DNA from: G025836975 sp040391135
GTDB taxonomy: Bacteria; Pseudomonadota; Gammaproteobacteria; Burkholderiales; Burkholderiaceae_B
Direction: 5' to 3'
Assembly (NCBI GenBank): GCA_040391135.1
Contig: JBEBYL010000003.1
Location: 62,001-126,000 of the forward strand
DNA: 64,000 nt
A model generated the notes under the pieces. It was not told where the DNA came from. It saw only the letters and a program-made list of their open reading frames with translations, and did no database searches. Each line of letters starts with the position of its first letter. Position 1 is the first letter of the stretch. A program made the position numbers and the translations under genes. Positions 1 to 8,903 of the stretch are shown here, one piece after another.

Positions 1-582
1 GTCGATACCCAGGAGTTCGGGTACGCGCCGCCTCCCGAAGGTCCGGCGGTGTTCTTGATGATTGCACGGTTGCTTGTAGCCAAGGGGGTGCGTGAGTACG
101 TGCAGGCGGCACGGCATTTGCGGGAGGAGTTCCCTTCTGCGCGGTTTCTGTTGGCGGGCTGGCTGGACGAAGGACCCGATTCGATCGAAAGCAAAGAGCT
201 GGAGGCATGGGTGGATGAGGGCGTGGTCGAGTACATTGGTCGGCTTGCCGATGTGCGGCCCGCGTTGCGTGGTTGCAGCGTTTATGTCCTGCCCTCCTAC
301 CGCGAAGGGACGCCGCGCACCGTGCTGGAGGCGATGTCCATCGGGCGCGCGATCATCACAACGGATGCACCGGGATGTCGTGAAACCGTGATCGAAAACC
401 ATAACGGCTATCTGGTACCGGTGCGCTCAATCCAGCCGCTGGTCGACGGAATGAGACATTTATTGGCGTCCCCCGACGAACTGCTGCGCATGGGCAGGGC
501 ATCGAGGCAAGTCGCCGAGGACAAGTACGACGTCCACAAAGTGAATGCCGTGATGCTGAGAGAAATGGGGGTTGGGCTTTGA
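1..582 (+). CDS. Glycosyltransferase family 4, C-terminal part (5' end outside window)
   Basis: The frame is open from the first base of the window, so the start lies upstream and only the last 193 residues are visible. They form the C-terminal Rossmann half of a GT-B glycosyltransferase. A strand like 'FLMIARLLVAKGVREYV' binds the nucleotide-sugar, and the family EX7E motif is present (REGTPRTVLE, glutamates about residues 102 and 110 of the fragment). It probably adds one sugar to the lipid-linked O-antigen repeat at the inner face of the membrane; donor and acceptor cannot be read from sequence. Its stop overlaps the start of the downstream phosphoglycosyl transferase, so the two are translationally coupled. 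PglA- or WlbH/WlbE-like roles are possible but not proven. Confidence 0.9.
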   Translation, partial: VDTQEFGYAPPPEGPAVFLMIARLLVAKGVREYVQAARHLREEFPSARFLLAGWLDEGPDSIESKELEAWVDEGVVEYIGRLADVRPALRGCSVYVLPSYREGTPRTVLEAMSIGRAIITTDAPGCRETVIENHNGYLVPVRSIQPLVDGMRHLLASPDELLRMGRASRQVAEDKYDVHKVNAVMLREMGVGL

Positions 583-1169
583 AGCGTGTTATGGATATAT
601 TTGGGGCAGGGGCCGGTCTGGTGCTGTTGTCACCCTTCATCGTGGTCCTGGCTTGCCTGATACGTTGGAAACTAGGTTCGCCCGTGCTGTTTCGGCAAGT
701 TCGGCCAGGATTGCATGGCCGGTCGTTCCAAATGATCAAGTTCCGGACCATGCTGAACGCCAATGGGTCCGATGGCCAGCCTCTTTCTGACGAGTTGCGT
801 CTTACCTCTTTTGGCCGTTTCCTGCGTTCGACCAGCCTGGACGAACTGCCCGAGCTTTGGAATGTGCTGAAAGGTGAAATGAGCCTTGTGGGACCACGTC
901 CCTTGCTGTTGGAATATCTTCCGCTTTATTCAGCCGAACAGGCCCGGCGCCATGAGGTCAGACCAGGCATCACGGGGTGGGCCCAGGTTAATGGACGTAA
1001 TGCCATTGACTGGGAGGAGAAGTTTGCCCTGGATGTCTGGTATGTGGACCATCGGAACTTGTTGTTGGATTTGTGTATCCTTTGCCGGACCGTTATGAAA
1101 GTGGTGGTGCGCGATGACATCAACGCACAGGGCCAGGCCACAATGTCAAAATTTACAGGAAGTAAATAG
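579..1169 (+). CDS. Undecaprenyl-phosphate sugar-1-phosphate transferase (PglC/WlbG type)
   Basis: Monotopic phosphoglycosyl transferase (bacterial sugar transferase family) that moves a sugar-1-phosphate from a UDP-sugar onto undecaprenyl phosphate and so starts an O-antigen repeat. One hydrophobic re-entrant helix lies at residues 11-30. It is followed by KFRTM (54-58), the catalytic Asp-Glu pair in SLDELPEL (D88, E89), the GPRP loop (105-108) and the RPGITGWAQVNGR segment. At 196 residues it is the short single-domain form, as in C. jejuni PglC and Bordetella WlbG (BplG). The TTG start at 579 overlaps the preceding stop; an ATG at 591 is an alternative. With the PglD/E/F-like genes at 7.0-10.7 kb, the likely substrate is a diacetamido sugar such as UDP-diNAcBac. 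Confidence 0.92.
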   Translation: MKRVMDIFGAGAGLVLLSPFIVVLACLIRWKLGSPVLFRQVRPGLHGRSFQMIKFRTMLNANGSDGQPLSDELRLTSFGRFLRSTSLDELPELWNVLKGEMSLVGPRPLLLEYLPLYSAEQARRHEVRPGITGWAQVNGRNAIDWEEKFALDVWYVDHRNLLLDLCILCRTVMKVVVRDDINAQGQATMSKFTGSK

Positions 1170-1176
1170 GCGCTGG

Positions 1177-1194
1177 CAGGCGAAATTTCGCCTG
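1177..1194. terminator. Perfect palindrome / hairpin after the sugar transferase gene
   Basis: An 18-base perfect palindrome (CAGGCGAAA and its complement) lies 8 bases after the stop of the sugar transferase gene and can fold into a short stem. There is no T tract after it, so it is at best a weak or rho-assisted terminator. Confidence 0.35.
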
Positions 1195-1261
1195 GCCCAG
1201 CAGGCGGGAAAGTTAAATACGTAGGCCCATTGGTCTAGTATCCATGAAGAATAAGTAAAAC

Positions 1262-3142
1262 ATGCAAGCAACAACATTCAAGTATCGTCGCGAGATTGAT
1301 GGGTTACGAGCCATTGCAGTCCTTTCAGTGATCTTTTTCCATGCCGGTATTCCTGGGTTTTCTGGCGGCTTTGTTGGTGTCGATGTCTTTTTCGTAATTA
1401 GTGGATACTTGATTACTGGTATCTTGCTTCGGGAACACGCATCTGACCAGTTCTCCTTAGGCAGGTTCTATGAGCGCCGTATTCGCCGAATACTTCCTGC
1501 GCTCTTTTTTGTGCTGTTGGTCTGCATTCCTTTTGGATGGTCCCTTATGGATCCCTATGCCTTCTGGCGTCTGGGCCAGGGCTTGGTAGGCGTAACGCTT
1601 TTCGTTTCGAACATTCTTTTTTGGCGAACCACGAATTACTTTACCGCGACTGTGGAGAACCCCTTGCTTCACACCTGGAGCCTGGGAGTTGAAGAGCAGT
1701 TCTACATCTTATTCCCATTGTTTTTAGCGTTGGTATGGCGTTTTGCCCGTCGATGGTTGCTGGTGGCAATACTATCAGTTGCCCTGGTTTCCCTCGGAAT
1801 CAGTCAGTGGGGAGTCCAGACCGGCAGAGTGGTGGCAGCGTTCTATCTTATTCCGTCGCGAGCATTCGAGTTGTTGCTGGGGTCCTTGGTGGCGGTGGCT
1901 GCATTCAAACATCGTGTACCCCAGTTGAAGCCGCTAATAACAGAAGCGATAGCTTGGATGGGCATGGGAGCCATCACTTGGTCGACATTGGTATTTGATC
2001 ATACAACCCCATTCCCGGGATGGCATGCTTTGGTGCCCTCTGTCGGTACGGCATTGATACTAGCCTTCGTACGGCAGGAAGGTGCTCTGGGCCGGCTATT
2101 GTCTTTGCGAACGATGGTAGGCATCGGGCTGATCTCCTACAGCGCATATCTCTGGCATCAGCCGGTGTTCGCGTACGCACATATTGCTGGGTGGCGGCCG
2201 GGGCTAGTGGGTGCCCTCTTCCTTATATTGGCAAGTATGGCGCTTGCTGTTTTCAGTTGGCGGTACGTCGAGCGTCCTTTCAGAAACCCTTCTTTCCTCT
2301 CCCGCCGGGGTGTTTTTCTATGGGCTGCAATTAGCTCGGCTGCAATGATGAGTATGGGCGTATGGTTTTACGCAACGCAAGGAGTTTCTAGCCGATTTAC
2401 TGATGAAGAAATGAGATGGTGGCGGTTCGCCGATGTTGGATTGCAGTCCAGGTTTGTAGCCACAAGATTCAATGGATTATCAGAGAAGTTCCAATCCGAT
2501 TCACGCCGCAAGATCCTGATTGTGGGCGATAGCTACGCCCAAGATTTTGCAAATGTTGTCCATGAGTCCGGGCATTGGGAAGACGCGCAAATACGCACTG
2601 TATATATACCAGTAGTCTGTCAGATGGTGGACGTCGATCAGGATATAACGCATTACATCGCGCCAATAGATCGTCCAACCTGTATCAGTAATCCGACCAT
2701 CCGTTCAACGAAACCGTTAATTGCGCAAGCTGACGTGGTGGTTCTGGCTTCGAGCTGGATGAAATGGTCAGCTCAGTTGTTACCCCAAACGATCGCAAAT
2801 ATGGACATTCGAACAGATCAGCGCCTGTTTGTTGTCGGTCCCAAAAGCTTCGGTGCTGTCAATGTTCGCCAATTATTGGCTATGGGCGAAAAACACAGAG
2901 CTGCAATGCGACATGAACCTCCAGATGATGTACTGGAGATCAACACTATTCTAAAGAATGGCCTGAAGCCTGAAATTTTCGTCGATCAGGTTACTATTAT
3001 TTGTGGAAGGGAGCCAAAATGCCCGGTGGTAACTGAGCAAGATGAACTGATTTCCTATGATGGCAGGCACTTAAGTAAAGAAGGGGCCAAATATATCGGC
3101 CAGCAAGTGTTCGAGAGATCAGCGCTGGCAAACGTCAGGTGA
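1262..3142 (+). CDS. OafA/YrhL-type O-acetyltransferase with C-terminal SGNH domain
   Basis: Integral-membrane acyltransferase-3 protein of 626 residues, expected to O-acetylate O-antigen sugars. The N-terminal half has about ten transmembrane helices and the family signatures: REIDGLRAIAV with FFHA (H27), GVDVFFVISGYLIT (39-52), RFYERRIRRILPA, and TWSLGVEEQFY. The C-terminal periplasmic part is an SGNH/GDSL hydrolase-like domain with the nucleophile block VGDS (Ser 424) and the Asp-His block DGRHLS (D600, H603). This two-domain plan is known from O-acetylases acting on LPS. The gene is visibly AT-richer than its surroundings (line 2641-2700 has 27 G/C of 60), suggesting horizontal acquisition. 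The acceptor sugar is unknown. Confidence 0.93.
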   Translation: MQATTFKYRREIDGLRAIAVLSVIFFHAGIPGFSGGFVGVDVFFVISGYLITGILLREHASDQFSLGRFYERRIRRILPALFFVLLVCIPFGWSLMDPYAFWRLGQGLVGVTLFVSNILFWRTTNYFTATVENPLLHTWSLGVEEQFYILFPLFLALVWRFARRWLLVAILSVALVSLGISQWGVQTGRVVAAFYLIPSRAFELLLGSLVAVAAFKHRVPQLKPLITEAIAWMGMGAITWSTLVFDHTTPFPGWHALVPSVGTALILAFVRQEGALGRLLSLRTMVGIGLISYSAYLWHQPVFAYAHIAGWRPGLVGALFLILASMALAVFSWRYVERPFRNPSFLSRRGVFLWAAISSAAMMSMGVWFYATQGVSSRFTDEEMRWWRFADVGLQSRFVATRFNGLSEKFQSDSRRKILIVGDSYAQDFANVVHESGHWEDAQIRTVYIPVVCQMVDVDQDITHYIAPIDRPTCISNPTIRSTKPLIAQADVVVLASSWMKWSAQLLPQTIANMDIRTDQRLFVVGPKSFGAVNVRQLLAMGEKHRAAMRHEPPDDVLEINTILKNGLKPEIFVDQVTIICGREPKCPVVTEQDELISYDGRHLSKEGAKYIGQQVFERSALANVR

Positions 3143-3481
3143 GAGCTTGTGAGGCGTCCTCTGGACAGTCATCTCTATCGAACGGGAGTCGGTCCGCAAT
3201 ATCATCGATTAGATGAGGAAGCTATCTTTGGACGTGTGCAGATCATCGGACAGCCGGCTGGATCTTTATACTCTATATATGTGTAAAGTAGGGTCCGATG
3301 CGTCAGGATGTCAGTGGCCAAGGGGGGAGCCACAAATTGGAAGTTCGCCGGAGGTAAGTTGTAGGAACTTTCTCGTGAGCACTCCGCTGGTTTGAAAAAA
3401 GTTTGATTTAAAAATTTATGACATATTCTCGACTGGGGCGCGCTGGTGTTCTTAGCCGGGGTTTGACGAAGACAAGGTTCT
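3143..3481. other. Intergenic stretch, AT-rich at its end, possible promoter
   Basis: No convincing gene is seen in these 339 bases; the short frames here lack ribosome sites and family signatures. The last 90 bases are AT-rich, and TTGATT (3403-3408) with TATTCT (3424-3429) at 15-base spacing could be a weak promoter for the gene at 3482. The stretch lies inside the low-GC part of the locus. Confidence 0.3.
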
Positions 3482-5785
3482 ATGCATCTTTCACAGCTTA
3501 GGCCTGCCCGGTTCTTTGGGCTGGTTTTGTCAGTATCGCTACTTGTGGCCATATTTCTATGGCTGAAACCTGACGATTTTCTAACCGACCTGGGCCGCTT
3601 TCCGATCGGGCTGCTACTTGCAGCGATGGCATTGATTGTCGTGAATCAGGTAACGGTAATCTACCGGTATCGCCGGATTTTGGCCCATTTCGGTTTCGAT
3701 CTGCCCTGGGCACCAGTGTTCAAGGCGAGTGTGCTTGGCAACTTGGCGTCTCTGGTCGTCATTCCCTTGATGGGTCAGATGGTCGGGCGGCAGGCAGTTT
3801 TGCGCGCTGCGGGCGTTACGTCGGTCGAAAACGCGATAATCGTGGCGTACGAGCGTATTCTCGTTGCTGGTGTCAGTGCTGGGGCTGCATTGCTCGGAGG
3901 GCTCTATCTACTGGGCCCCGAATTTTTCGATCATATCGCCAATATTCCGGTCGTAGAAATATTCTTGATCGTTGTTTTAGTAATTCTCCTCAATCGATGG
4001 ATGGGTGTCGCCACATTCGAGCAGCGCCACTTTTCAGCACTGCTGTCGTGGGGAAATCTGGGTCGGATTCTTGAGCTGCTGGGCGTGACGATCGTGAGCT
4101 TAGGCGCGATGCTATGCAGCTTTGCGCTGCTCTTTTACGTCGTAGCGCCGGATCAGGACTGGCTGACTCTTTGTGCCATGGCGGCGGTGGTATCCTTCGC
4201 AGCCAGCATACCGCTGAGTTTTGGTGGATGGGGTCTGCGCGAAGTTGCGGCTATTTATATTCTTGGCCTCGTCGGGATTGGTGCAGAGGCGGCGTTATCT
4301 GCCTCGATTATGTGTGGCTTGTTATCCATCACGGTGGTGTTGATTTTGGCCTCTGGAGTTCTGGCGGGAGGCCGGGCGAAGTTGTGGAGTGTGTCAGGTG
4401 TATTGCCGTATGCTGCTTCAGGGCGCCATACAGGCGTGAAGTCCCATTCTGTTGAGCGAACGTCGGCATGGCTGTTGGCATCGTCTGTCTCCGTGCTGGT
4501 CTTCTTTCAAATACATGTGTCTCTGGCAGGTGAGACCGTCAATCTGAATTTAGCTGATCCGTTTGCGGTTTTGGCACTTTCAGTGATTGCCTTGGATTTT
4601 CTTATCTACAGGGTGACGCCCGCATGGAATGTACCCAAATTTAATGTCTATCTAATCGCTATGTGGGCCGCGCTTGGCTTTGGGCTGATAGTGGCGTGGT
4701 ATCGACTAGGTATTACAAGTTGGGCCCTCAGCAAATTTATGGGCTGGCTGGTGCTGCTCGGTTATCTGGCGGCGGGCTATATTGCCGTCGCCTATTACCG
4801 AGCTCTGGGTTTTCGGCGCATAGTGCAAATCATGGTTTCCGTCCTCTGTGTTGTCCTGGTTATCTTTTCCGTGACCAGATCCTTGCAACATCTTGACTTG
4901 CCGGGCTTTTTGCGCAATGCGTTGGGCTTCCAGGCATACTCTGGAAATCGCAACGCATTGGCTTTCCAAATACTTGTCGTGCTGGCTTTGTATCTTCCTT
5001 TATTAGGAAGGGACAGGAAAGCATCCGATCGGCGTGGTTGCGACCCTATGGATAAGAGTGCGTCCAGGTTAGGAGTTTGTGCGATAGGGATAATGCTGGG
5101 AGGATTGCTGCTGACTGGTTCTAGGTCTGCATACATCGCCGCCGCCCTGATGTTGCCTGTTGCGGTGGCTCTTCGTGCGATCGATTGGCGCCCGCTAGTT
5201 TGGGGCTCTGTGCTTGGCTTGGCGGTTTGGCAGGTCTTGGACCATTTGCCTTGGTTGTATGCGATCGTATCGCATCTCATTACGATTGTGCTGCAGATTT
5301 TGTCTGAAGGCATCGGAGCTGTGGGAGAGGCAAGTTTTACTATTCCATCATTACAATCTATTGGTGGTACGTTTTCCTTGGAGGCGAGCGATCGGGGCCG
5401 TTGGCAGCTAATGGTTGGATCGATCGAGTTGTGGTTGAGTCATCCTGTGCTTGGGGGAGGCCTAGGTTATTTTCTCGAAACCAGTGAGATGGTTTTAGGG
5501 TTCCGCTCTATTATTCATAATACAGTGATGTGGCTGTTAGCGGAACTTGGGGTCGTGGGCGCCTTGCCTTTTCTACTTGCCTTTTTCGCGGTTTTTGCAT
5601 CTGCCTGCCGTCAACGCATTGACACAGTACGTTCCAATGGCATTCTGCTGTTGTTGCTGGCTTTTACGGCAATCAGCATGTTCCATGAGATGCTCTATCA
5701 GCGAATATTCTGGTTTGCCCTGGGTGCGCTGCTGGCTTCGACAAGCCTTACCGCTCGTGCGGCGCTTGCCAGAAGCTCAGCATGA
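3482..5785 (+). CDS. UPF0104/LPG-synthase-TM domain fused to O-antigen ligase/polymerase domain
   Basis: A 767-residue all-membrane protein that appears to be two families in one chain. Residues about 5-300 resemble the flippase-like UPF0104/AglD/MprF transmembrane domain, with the typical late motif GGWGLREVAA near residue 250. After a short polar linker (about 310-330), residues about 335-765 resemble the O-antigen ligase/polymerase (WaaL/Wzy) family. Signs of this are SGNRNALAFQ, TGSRSAYIAAA (near 545), a periplasmic loop at about 595-640, and the late HNTVMWLLAELGVVG block (H679). The second half would polymerise or ligate undecaprenyl-linked glycan in the periplasm; the first half may handle lipid-linked sugar. 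The reading frame is continuous. It is convergent with the aminotransferase gene. The domain call is by eye. Confidence 0.75.
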   Translation: MHLSQLRPARFFGLVLSVSLLVAIFLWLKPDDFLTDLGRFPIGLLLAAMALIVVNQVTVIYRYRRILAHFGFDLPWAPVFKASVLGNLASLVVIPLMGQMVGRQAVLRAAGVTSVENAIIVAYERILVAGVSAGAALLGGLYLLGPEFFDHIANIPVVEIFLIVVLVILLNRWMGVATFEQRHFSALLSWGNLGRILELLGVTIVSLGAMLCSFALLFYVVAPDQDWLTLCAMAAVVSFAASIPLSFGGWGLREVAAIYILGLVGIGAEAALSASIMCGLLSITVVLILASGVLAGGRAKLWSVSGVLPYAASGRHTGVKSHSVERTSAWLLASSVSVLVFFQIHVSLAGETVNLNLADPFAVLALSVIALDFLIYRVTPAWNVPKFNVYLIAMWAALGFGLIVAWYRLGITSWALSKFMGWLVLLGYLAAGYIAVAYYRALGFRRIVQIMVSVLCVVLVIFSVTRSLQHLDLPGFLRNALGFQAYSGNRNALAFQILVVLALYLPLLGRDRKASDRRGCDPMDKSASRLGVCAIGIMLGGLLLTGSRSAYIAAALMLPVAVALRAIDWRPLVWGSVLGLAVWQVLDHLPWLYAIVSHLITIVLQILSEGIGAVGEASFTIPSLQSIGGTFSLEASDRGRWQLMVGSIELWLSHPVLGGGLGYFLETSEMVLGFRSIIHNTVMWLLAELGVVGALPFLLAFFAVFASACRQRIDTVRSNGILLLLLAFTAISMFHEMLYQRIFWFALGALLASTSLTARAALARSSA

Positions 5786-5848
5786 TTCTGGACTTTGACC
5801 TACGCCATAGCGATCATGTAGTCGACATGGTTGCCGTGCCCTGCAGGT

Positions 5849-6940
5849 CTATTCCTTAATTGCCACCTCCAGCGCCTGCGCGATGTGGCGAGCCTGATCC
5901 TGAGGCAAGTAGGGATGCATGGGCAGGCTGAGCACTTCGCTTGCAGCGGTGTCGCCCTCGGGCAGGCATGCGTCCGAGTCCGACACCGCCGGCTGCTGAT
6001 TCAACGGTATTGGATAGTGGACGGCCGTGGGAACGCCCGCCTGGCGCAGGGCGGCTTGTACAGATTCGCGATTCGGTACGCGAACGGTGTATTGCGCCCA
6101 GGCACTGACGTTATGCGTTTCCACTTGGGGCGTGGCGATGCCAAGAGGCGCCAGCAGTTCGTTGTAACGCCCCGCAACCTGCTGCCGCAGGTCGATTTCT
6201 TCTGCAAGGATGTCCAGCTTGGGCAGCAGGATAGCTGCCTGCAAGGTATCCAGGCGGCTATTAACGCCCACGCGGATATGATGATATCGGCGATCCTGGC
6301 CATGGCGTGCGATCTGCCGGATGACGGTAGCCAGCTCGTTGTCATTGGTGAAGATGGCGCCGCCATCCCCATAGCAGCCTAATGGTTTGCTGGGGAAAAA
6401 GCTGGTACAGGCGATGGCGCTGAGATTGCCGGAGCGACGGCCCTTGTAGATGGCGCCCAAGCTCTGGGCTGCATCTTCGATTACCGGAATGCCGTGGCGC
6501 AAGGCGACGGCATTGATGGCGTCCATGTCGGCGCACTGGCCGTACAGGGCCACTGGCACGATGGCGCGGGTACGTGGCGTGATGGCTGCTTCTAACAGCT
6601 CAGGGTTCAGGCTGTAGGTACGTGGATCAATGTCTACGTATACCGGCTTGGCCCCTAATACCGCAACGGTTTCCGCTGTGGCGATGTAGGTGAACCCAGG
6701 GGTGATGACTTCGTCGCCCGGGCCGATGCCAAGAGCCATCTGTGCGATCTGCAGTGCATCCGTACCGTTTGCGCAACTGATGCAATGCCTGGCGCCGACA
6801 TACGCGGCCAGGCGCTCCTCGAGCTCGGCGACCTCTGGCCCCAGGATGTACTGGCCATGAGCCAGAACACGGGCGATATTGGCATCAATTTGCGTTTTGA
6901 TGCGTGCCTGCTGGGTCTTGAGGTCGATGAAGTCGATCAT
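5849..6940 (-). CDS. wlbC: UDP-3-keto-GlcNAcA-type aminotransferase (WbpE/WlbC)
   Basis: DegT/DnrJ/EryC1 PLP aminotransferase of 363 residues. It matches the WbpE/WlbC branch closely from its first residues (MIDFIDLKTQ). That branch transfers the amino group of glutamate to UDP-3-keto-GlcNAc-uronic acid, giving the 3-amino sugar used for 2,3-diacetamido hexuronic acids. The Schiff-base lysine is K185 in FFPSKPLGCYGDGG, the PLP-ring Asp is D156 in VIEDAAQS, and the phosphate site is SCANGTDAL (55-63). The frame is open further upstream to 7042, but the family start is the ATG at 6940. It is divergent from the acetyltransferase gene and stands alone on the minus strand; its dehydrogenase and acetyltransferase partners (WlbA, WlbB) are not in the window. 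Confidence 0.9.
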   Translation of the reverse strand: MIDFIDLKTQQARIKTQIDANIARVLAHGQYILGPEVAELEERLAAYVGARHCISCANGTDALQIAQMALGIGPGDEVITPGFTYIATAETVAVLGAKPVYVDIDPRTYSLNPELLEAAITPRTRAIVPVALYGQCADMDAINAVALRHGIPVIEDAAQSLGAIYKGRRSGNLSAIACTSFFPSKPLGCYGDGGAIFTNDNELATVIRQIARHGQDRRYHHIRVGVNSRLDTLQAAILLPKLDILAEEIDLRQQVAGRYNELLAPLGIATPQVETHNVSAWAQYTVRVPNRESVQAALRQAGVPTAVHYPIPLNQQPAVSDSDACLPEGDTAASEVLSLPMHPYLPQDQARHIAQALEVAIKE

Positions 6941-7057
6941 GGCGCCTGGGAAAATGGACAAATATTGGATTGTAAGACTGTTTGGGTGCCGCGACATGGA
7001 GTACCCGTTTAAGGGATAATGCGACGTATCGTTAGCGTGCAATAGGTGCCCTCCAGA

Positions 7058-7681
7058 ATGAAATCTTTGGCGATTTTAGGTGCCAGCGGGCATGGCAAGG
7101 TCGTGGCCGAGGTCGCGCTTGCCAGTGGCTGGAACGATGTCAGCTTTTATGATGACGCGTGGCCGGAAAGGTGTCGGCTGGGAAAATGGCCGGTGCTGGG
7201 CGATACAGCCGCTTTGCTCGATAGCCGAGACCGTTTTGATGGTGTGATCGTGGCGATAGGCCGTAACCCTGTTCGCATGGAGAAGATCGGGCTTGTTCAA
7301 GAGGCGGGCGGTCTTATCGCAACCATTGTGCATCCGTCTGCCGTGATCAGCGCTACCGCGCGTTTGGGCGAAGGCACGGTTGCCATGGCGGGCGTCGTGG
7401 TCAATGCGGATGCGGTAATAGGAAGGGGGAGTATCCTGAATACCTCCTGCAGCGTTGATCATGATTGCGTGGTGGGCGAAGGGGTGCATATCAGCCCCGG
7501 GGTCCACCTGGCTGGCGATGTGCACGTGAATGACCTTAGCTGGATCGGCATTGGCGCTTCGATCAGGCAGGGGGTGACAATAGGCCGCGCTGTCCAGGTC
7601 GGAGCGGGCGCAGCGGTCGTCAATGATATCGCCGATAATCTCACGGTCGTCGGCGTGCCCGCCAAGATCCTGGGCTCTTGA
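7058..7681 (+). CDS. Sugar O/N-acyltransferase, PglD/NeuD family
   Basis: A 207-residue left-handed beta-helix acetyltransferase. The N-terminal nucleotide-sugar-binding part starts MKSLAILGASGHGK, typical of PglD/NeuD, and the hexapeptide repeats run from about residue 95 to 190. The candidate general base is His 135 in SVDHDCVVGEGVHI, matching the family His-Asp pair. It would use acetyl-CoA to acetylate the 4-amino group of a UDP-4-amino-sugar made by the next gene. The ATG at 7058 is chosen over the GTG at 7046 because AGGTG sits 10 bases before it and the family starts there. Only 27 bases separate it from the aminotransferase gene, so they form one operon with the dehydratase. Confidence 0.9.
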   Translation: MKSLAILGASGHGKVVAEVALASGWNDVSFYDDAWPERCRLGKWPVLGDTAALLDSRDRFDGVIVAIGRNPVRMEKIGLVQEAGGLIATIVHPSAVISATARLGEGTVAMAGVVVNADAVIGRGSILNTSCSVDHDCVVGEGVHISPGVHLAGDVHVNDLSWIGIGASIRQGVTIGRAVQVGAGAAVVNDIADNLTVVGVPAKILGS

Positions 7682-7708
7682 TCCTAAAGCAATAAAAATG
7701 GGTGTTTT

Positions 7709-8893
7709 GTGCTGAATACTACTTTTTCTCCGTGGCCTTCCTTTACGGCAGAGGAAGCCGACGCCGTGCGCGACGTCATTCTGTCCAACCGGGTTAACTA
7801 CTGGACCGGGCAGGAATGCCGGAAATTTGAAATGGAGTTTGCGGCCTGGACCGGGACGTCGAAGGCCATTGCTCTGGCCAACGGTACTGTCGCCCTGGAC
7901 CTGGCACTGGCTGGTTTGGGGATAGGCCAGGGCGACGAGGTGATCGTCACGCCGCGAACTTTTCTTGCCTCGGTATCCTGTGTGGTGAATGCAGGCGCAA
8001 CGCCTGTTTTTGCCGATATTGATCCAGATACGCAATGCATTACCGCCGAGTCCATCCGGGCGGTTTTGACACCCCGTACGCGCGCCGTAATCTGCGTGCA
8101 CCTGGCCGGCTGGCCCTGTGACATGGATCCCATCATGGCGTTGGCGCTTCAGCATGGCCTATACGTGATCGAAGACTGTGCCCAGGCTCATGGCGCCCGG
8201 TATAAGGGGCGTCATGTGGGCTCGATCGGCCATGTGGGCGCCTGGTCATTTTGCCAAGACAAGATCATGACCACGGGGGGCGAAGGGGGCATGGTCACGA
8301 CCAATGACCCGGAACTGTGGAAGCGCATGTGGGCGTATAAGGATCATGGCAAGTCCTGGGACGCCGTATATGAACGCGAGCACCCGCCCGGCTACCGTTG
8401 GCTCCACGAATCCTTCGGGACCAACTGGCGCATGATCGAAGTGCAGGCGGCCATCGGGCGCATCCAGTTGCACCGTATGGCGGATTGGCACGAAGCACGT
8501 GTGCGCCGTGCCAATCAGATATGGGAAACCGCGCGCGGATTGCCGGGAATGCGCGTGCCTTCGGTGCCTGACGACATTCAGCATGCCGCCTATAAATGCT
8601 ATGTGTTTCTGCAGCCAGAGGTCCTGGCGCCCGGCTGGTCGCGTGAACGCATCATGCAGTCCATACAGGATAAGGGCGTGCCGGTGTATACGGGCTCATG
8701 CTCCGAGGTCTATTTGGAAAAGGCCTTTGACGGGACGGGGTGGCGGCCCGCGCAGCGCTTGCCTGTCGCCCAGGAACTCGGTGAAACCAGCATTATGTTC
8801 CTGGTGCATCCTACCCTGACAGATGCGGAAATCGATCAGACTTGTGCGGCCCTGGCTTCGGTGATGCGCGACGCCACAAGCTCGGCGGCATGA
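7709..8893 (+). CDS. DegT-family nucleotide-sugar aminotransferase (PglE/WlbF-like)
   Basis: PLP-dependent sugar aminotransferase of 394 residues. The PLP lysine is K185 in SFCQDKIMTTGGEGG, the ring Asp is D156 in VIEDCAQAHG, and the phosphate contact is ALANGTVALDLA. Placed between a PglD-like acetyltransferase and a PglF/WbpM-like 4,6-dehydratase, it most likely aminates the 4-keto intermediate of UDP-GlcNAc. That would give the UDP-4-amino-4,6-dideoxy sugar of the bacillosamine type. It begins at GTG 7709; no other start fits, since the frame is closed at 7685. It differs clearly from the WbpE/WlbC enzyme at 5849-6940, so the locus makes two kinds of aminated sugar. Confidence 0.9.
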   Translation: MLNTTFSPWPSFTAEEADAVRDVILSNRVNYWTGQECRKFEMEFAAWTGTSKAIALANGTVALDLALAGLGIGQGDEVIVTPRTFLASVSCVVNAGATPVFADIDPDTQCITAESIRAVLTPRTRAVICVHLAGWPCDMDPIMALALQHGLYVIEDCAQAHGARYKGRHVGSIGHVGAWSFCQDKIMTTGGEGGMVTTNDPELWKRMWAYKDHGKSWDAVYEREHPPGYRWLHESFGTNWRMIEVQAAIGRIQLHRMADWHEARVRRANQIWETARGLPGMRVPSVPDDIQHAAYKCYVFLQPEVLAPGWSRERIMQSIQDKGVPVYTGSCSEVYLEKAFDGTGWRPAQRLPVAQELGETSIMFLVHPTLTDAEIDQTCAALASVMRDATSSAA

Positions 8894-8903
8894 CGGAGAC
8901 CGC

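Noticed and set aside
7076..8155. 359-residue minus-strand open frame across the acetyltransferase and aminotransferase genes
   Set aside because: It spans two well-supported plus-strand genes and lacks any protein family signal.
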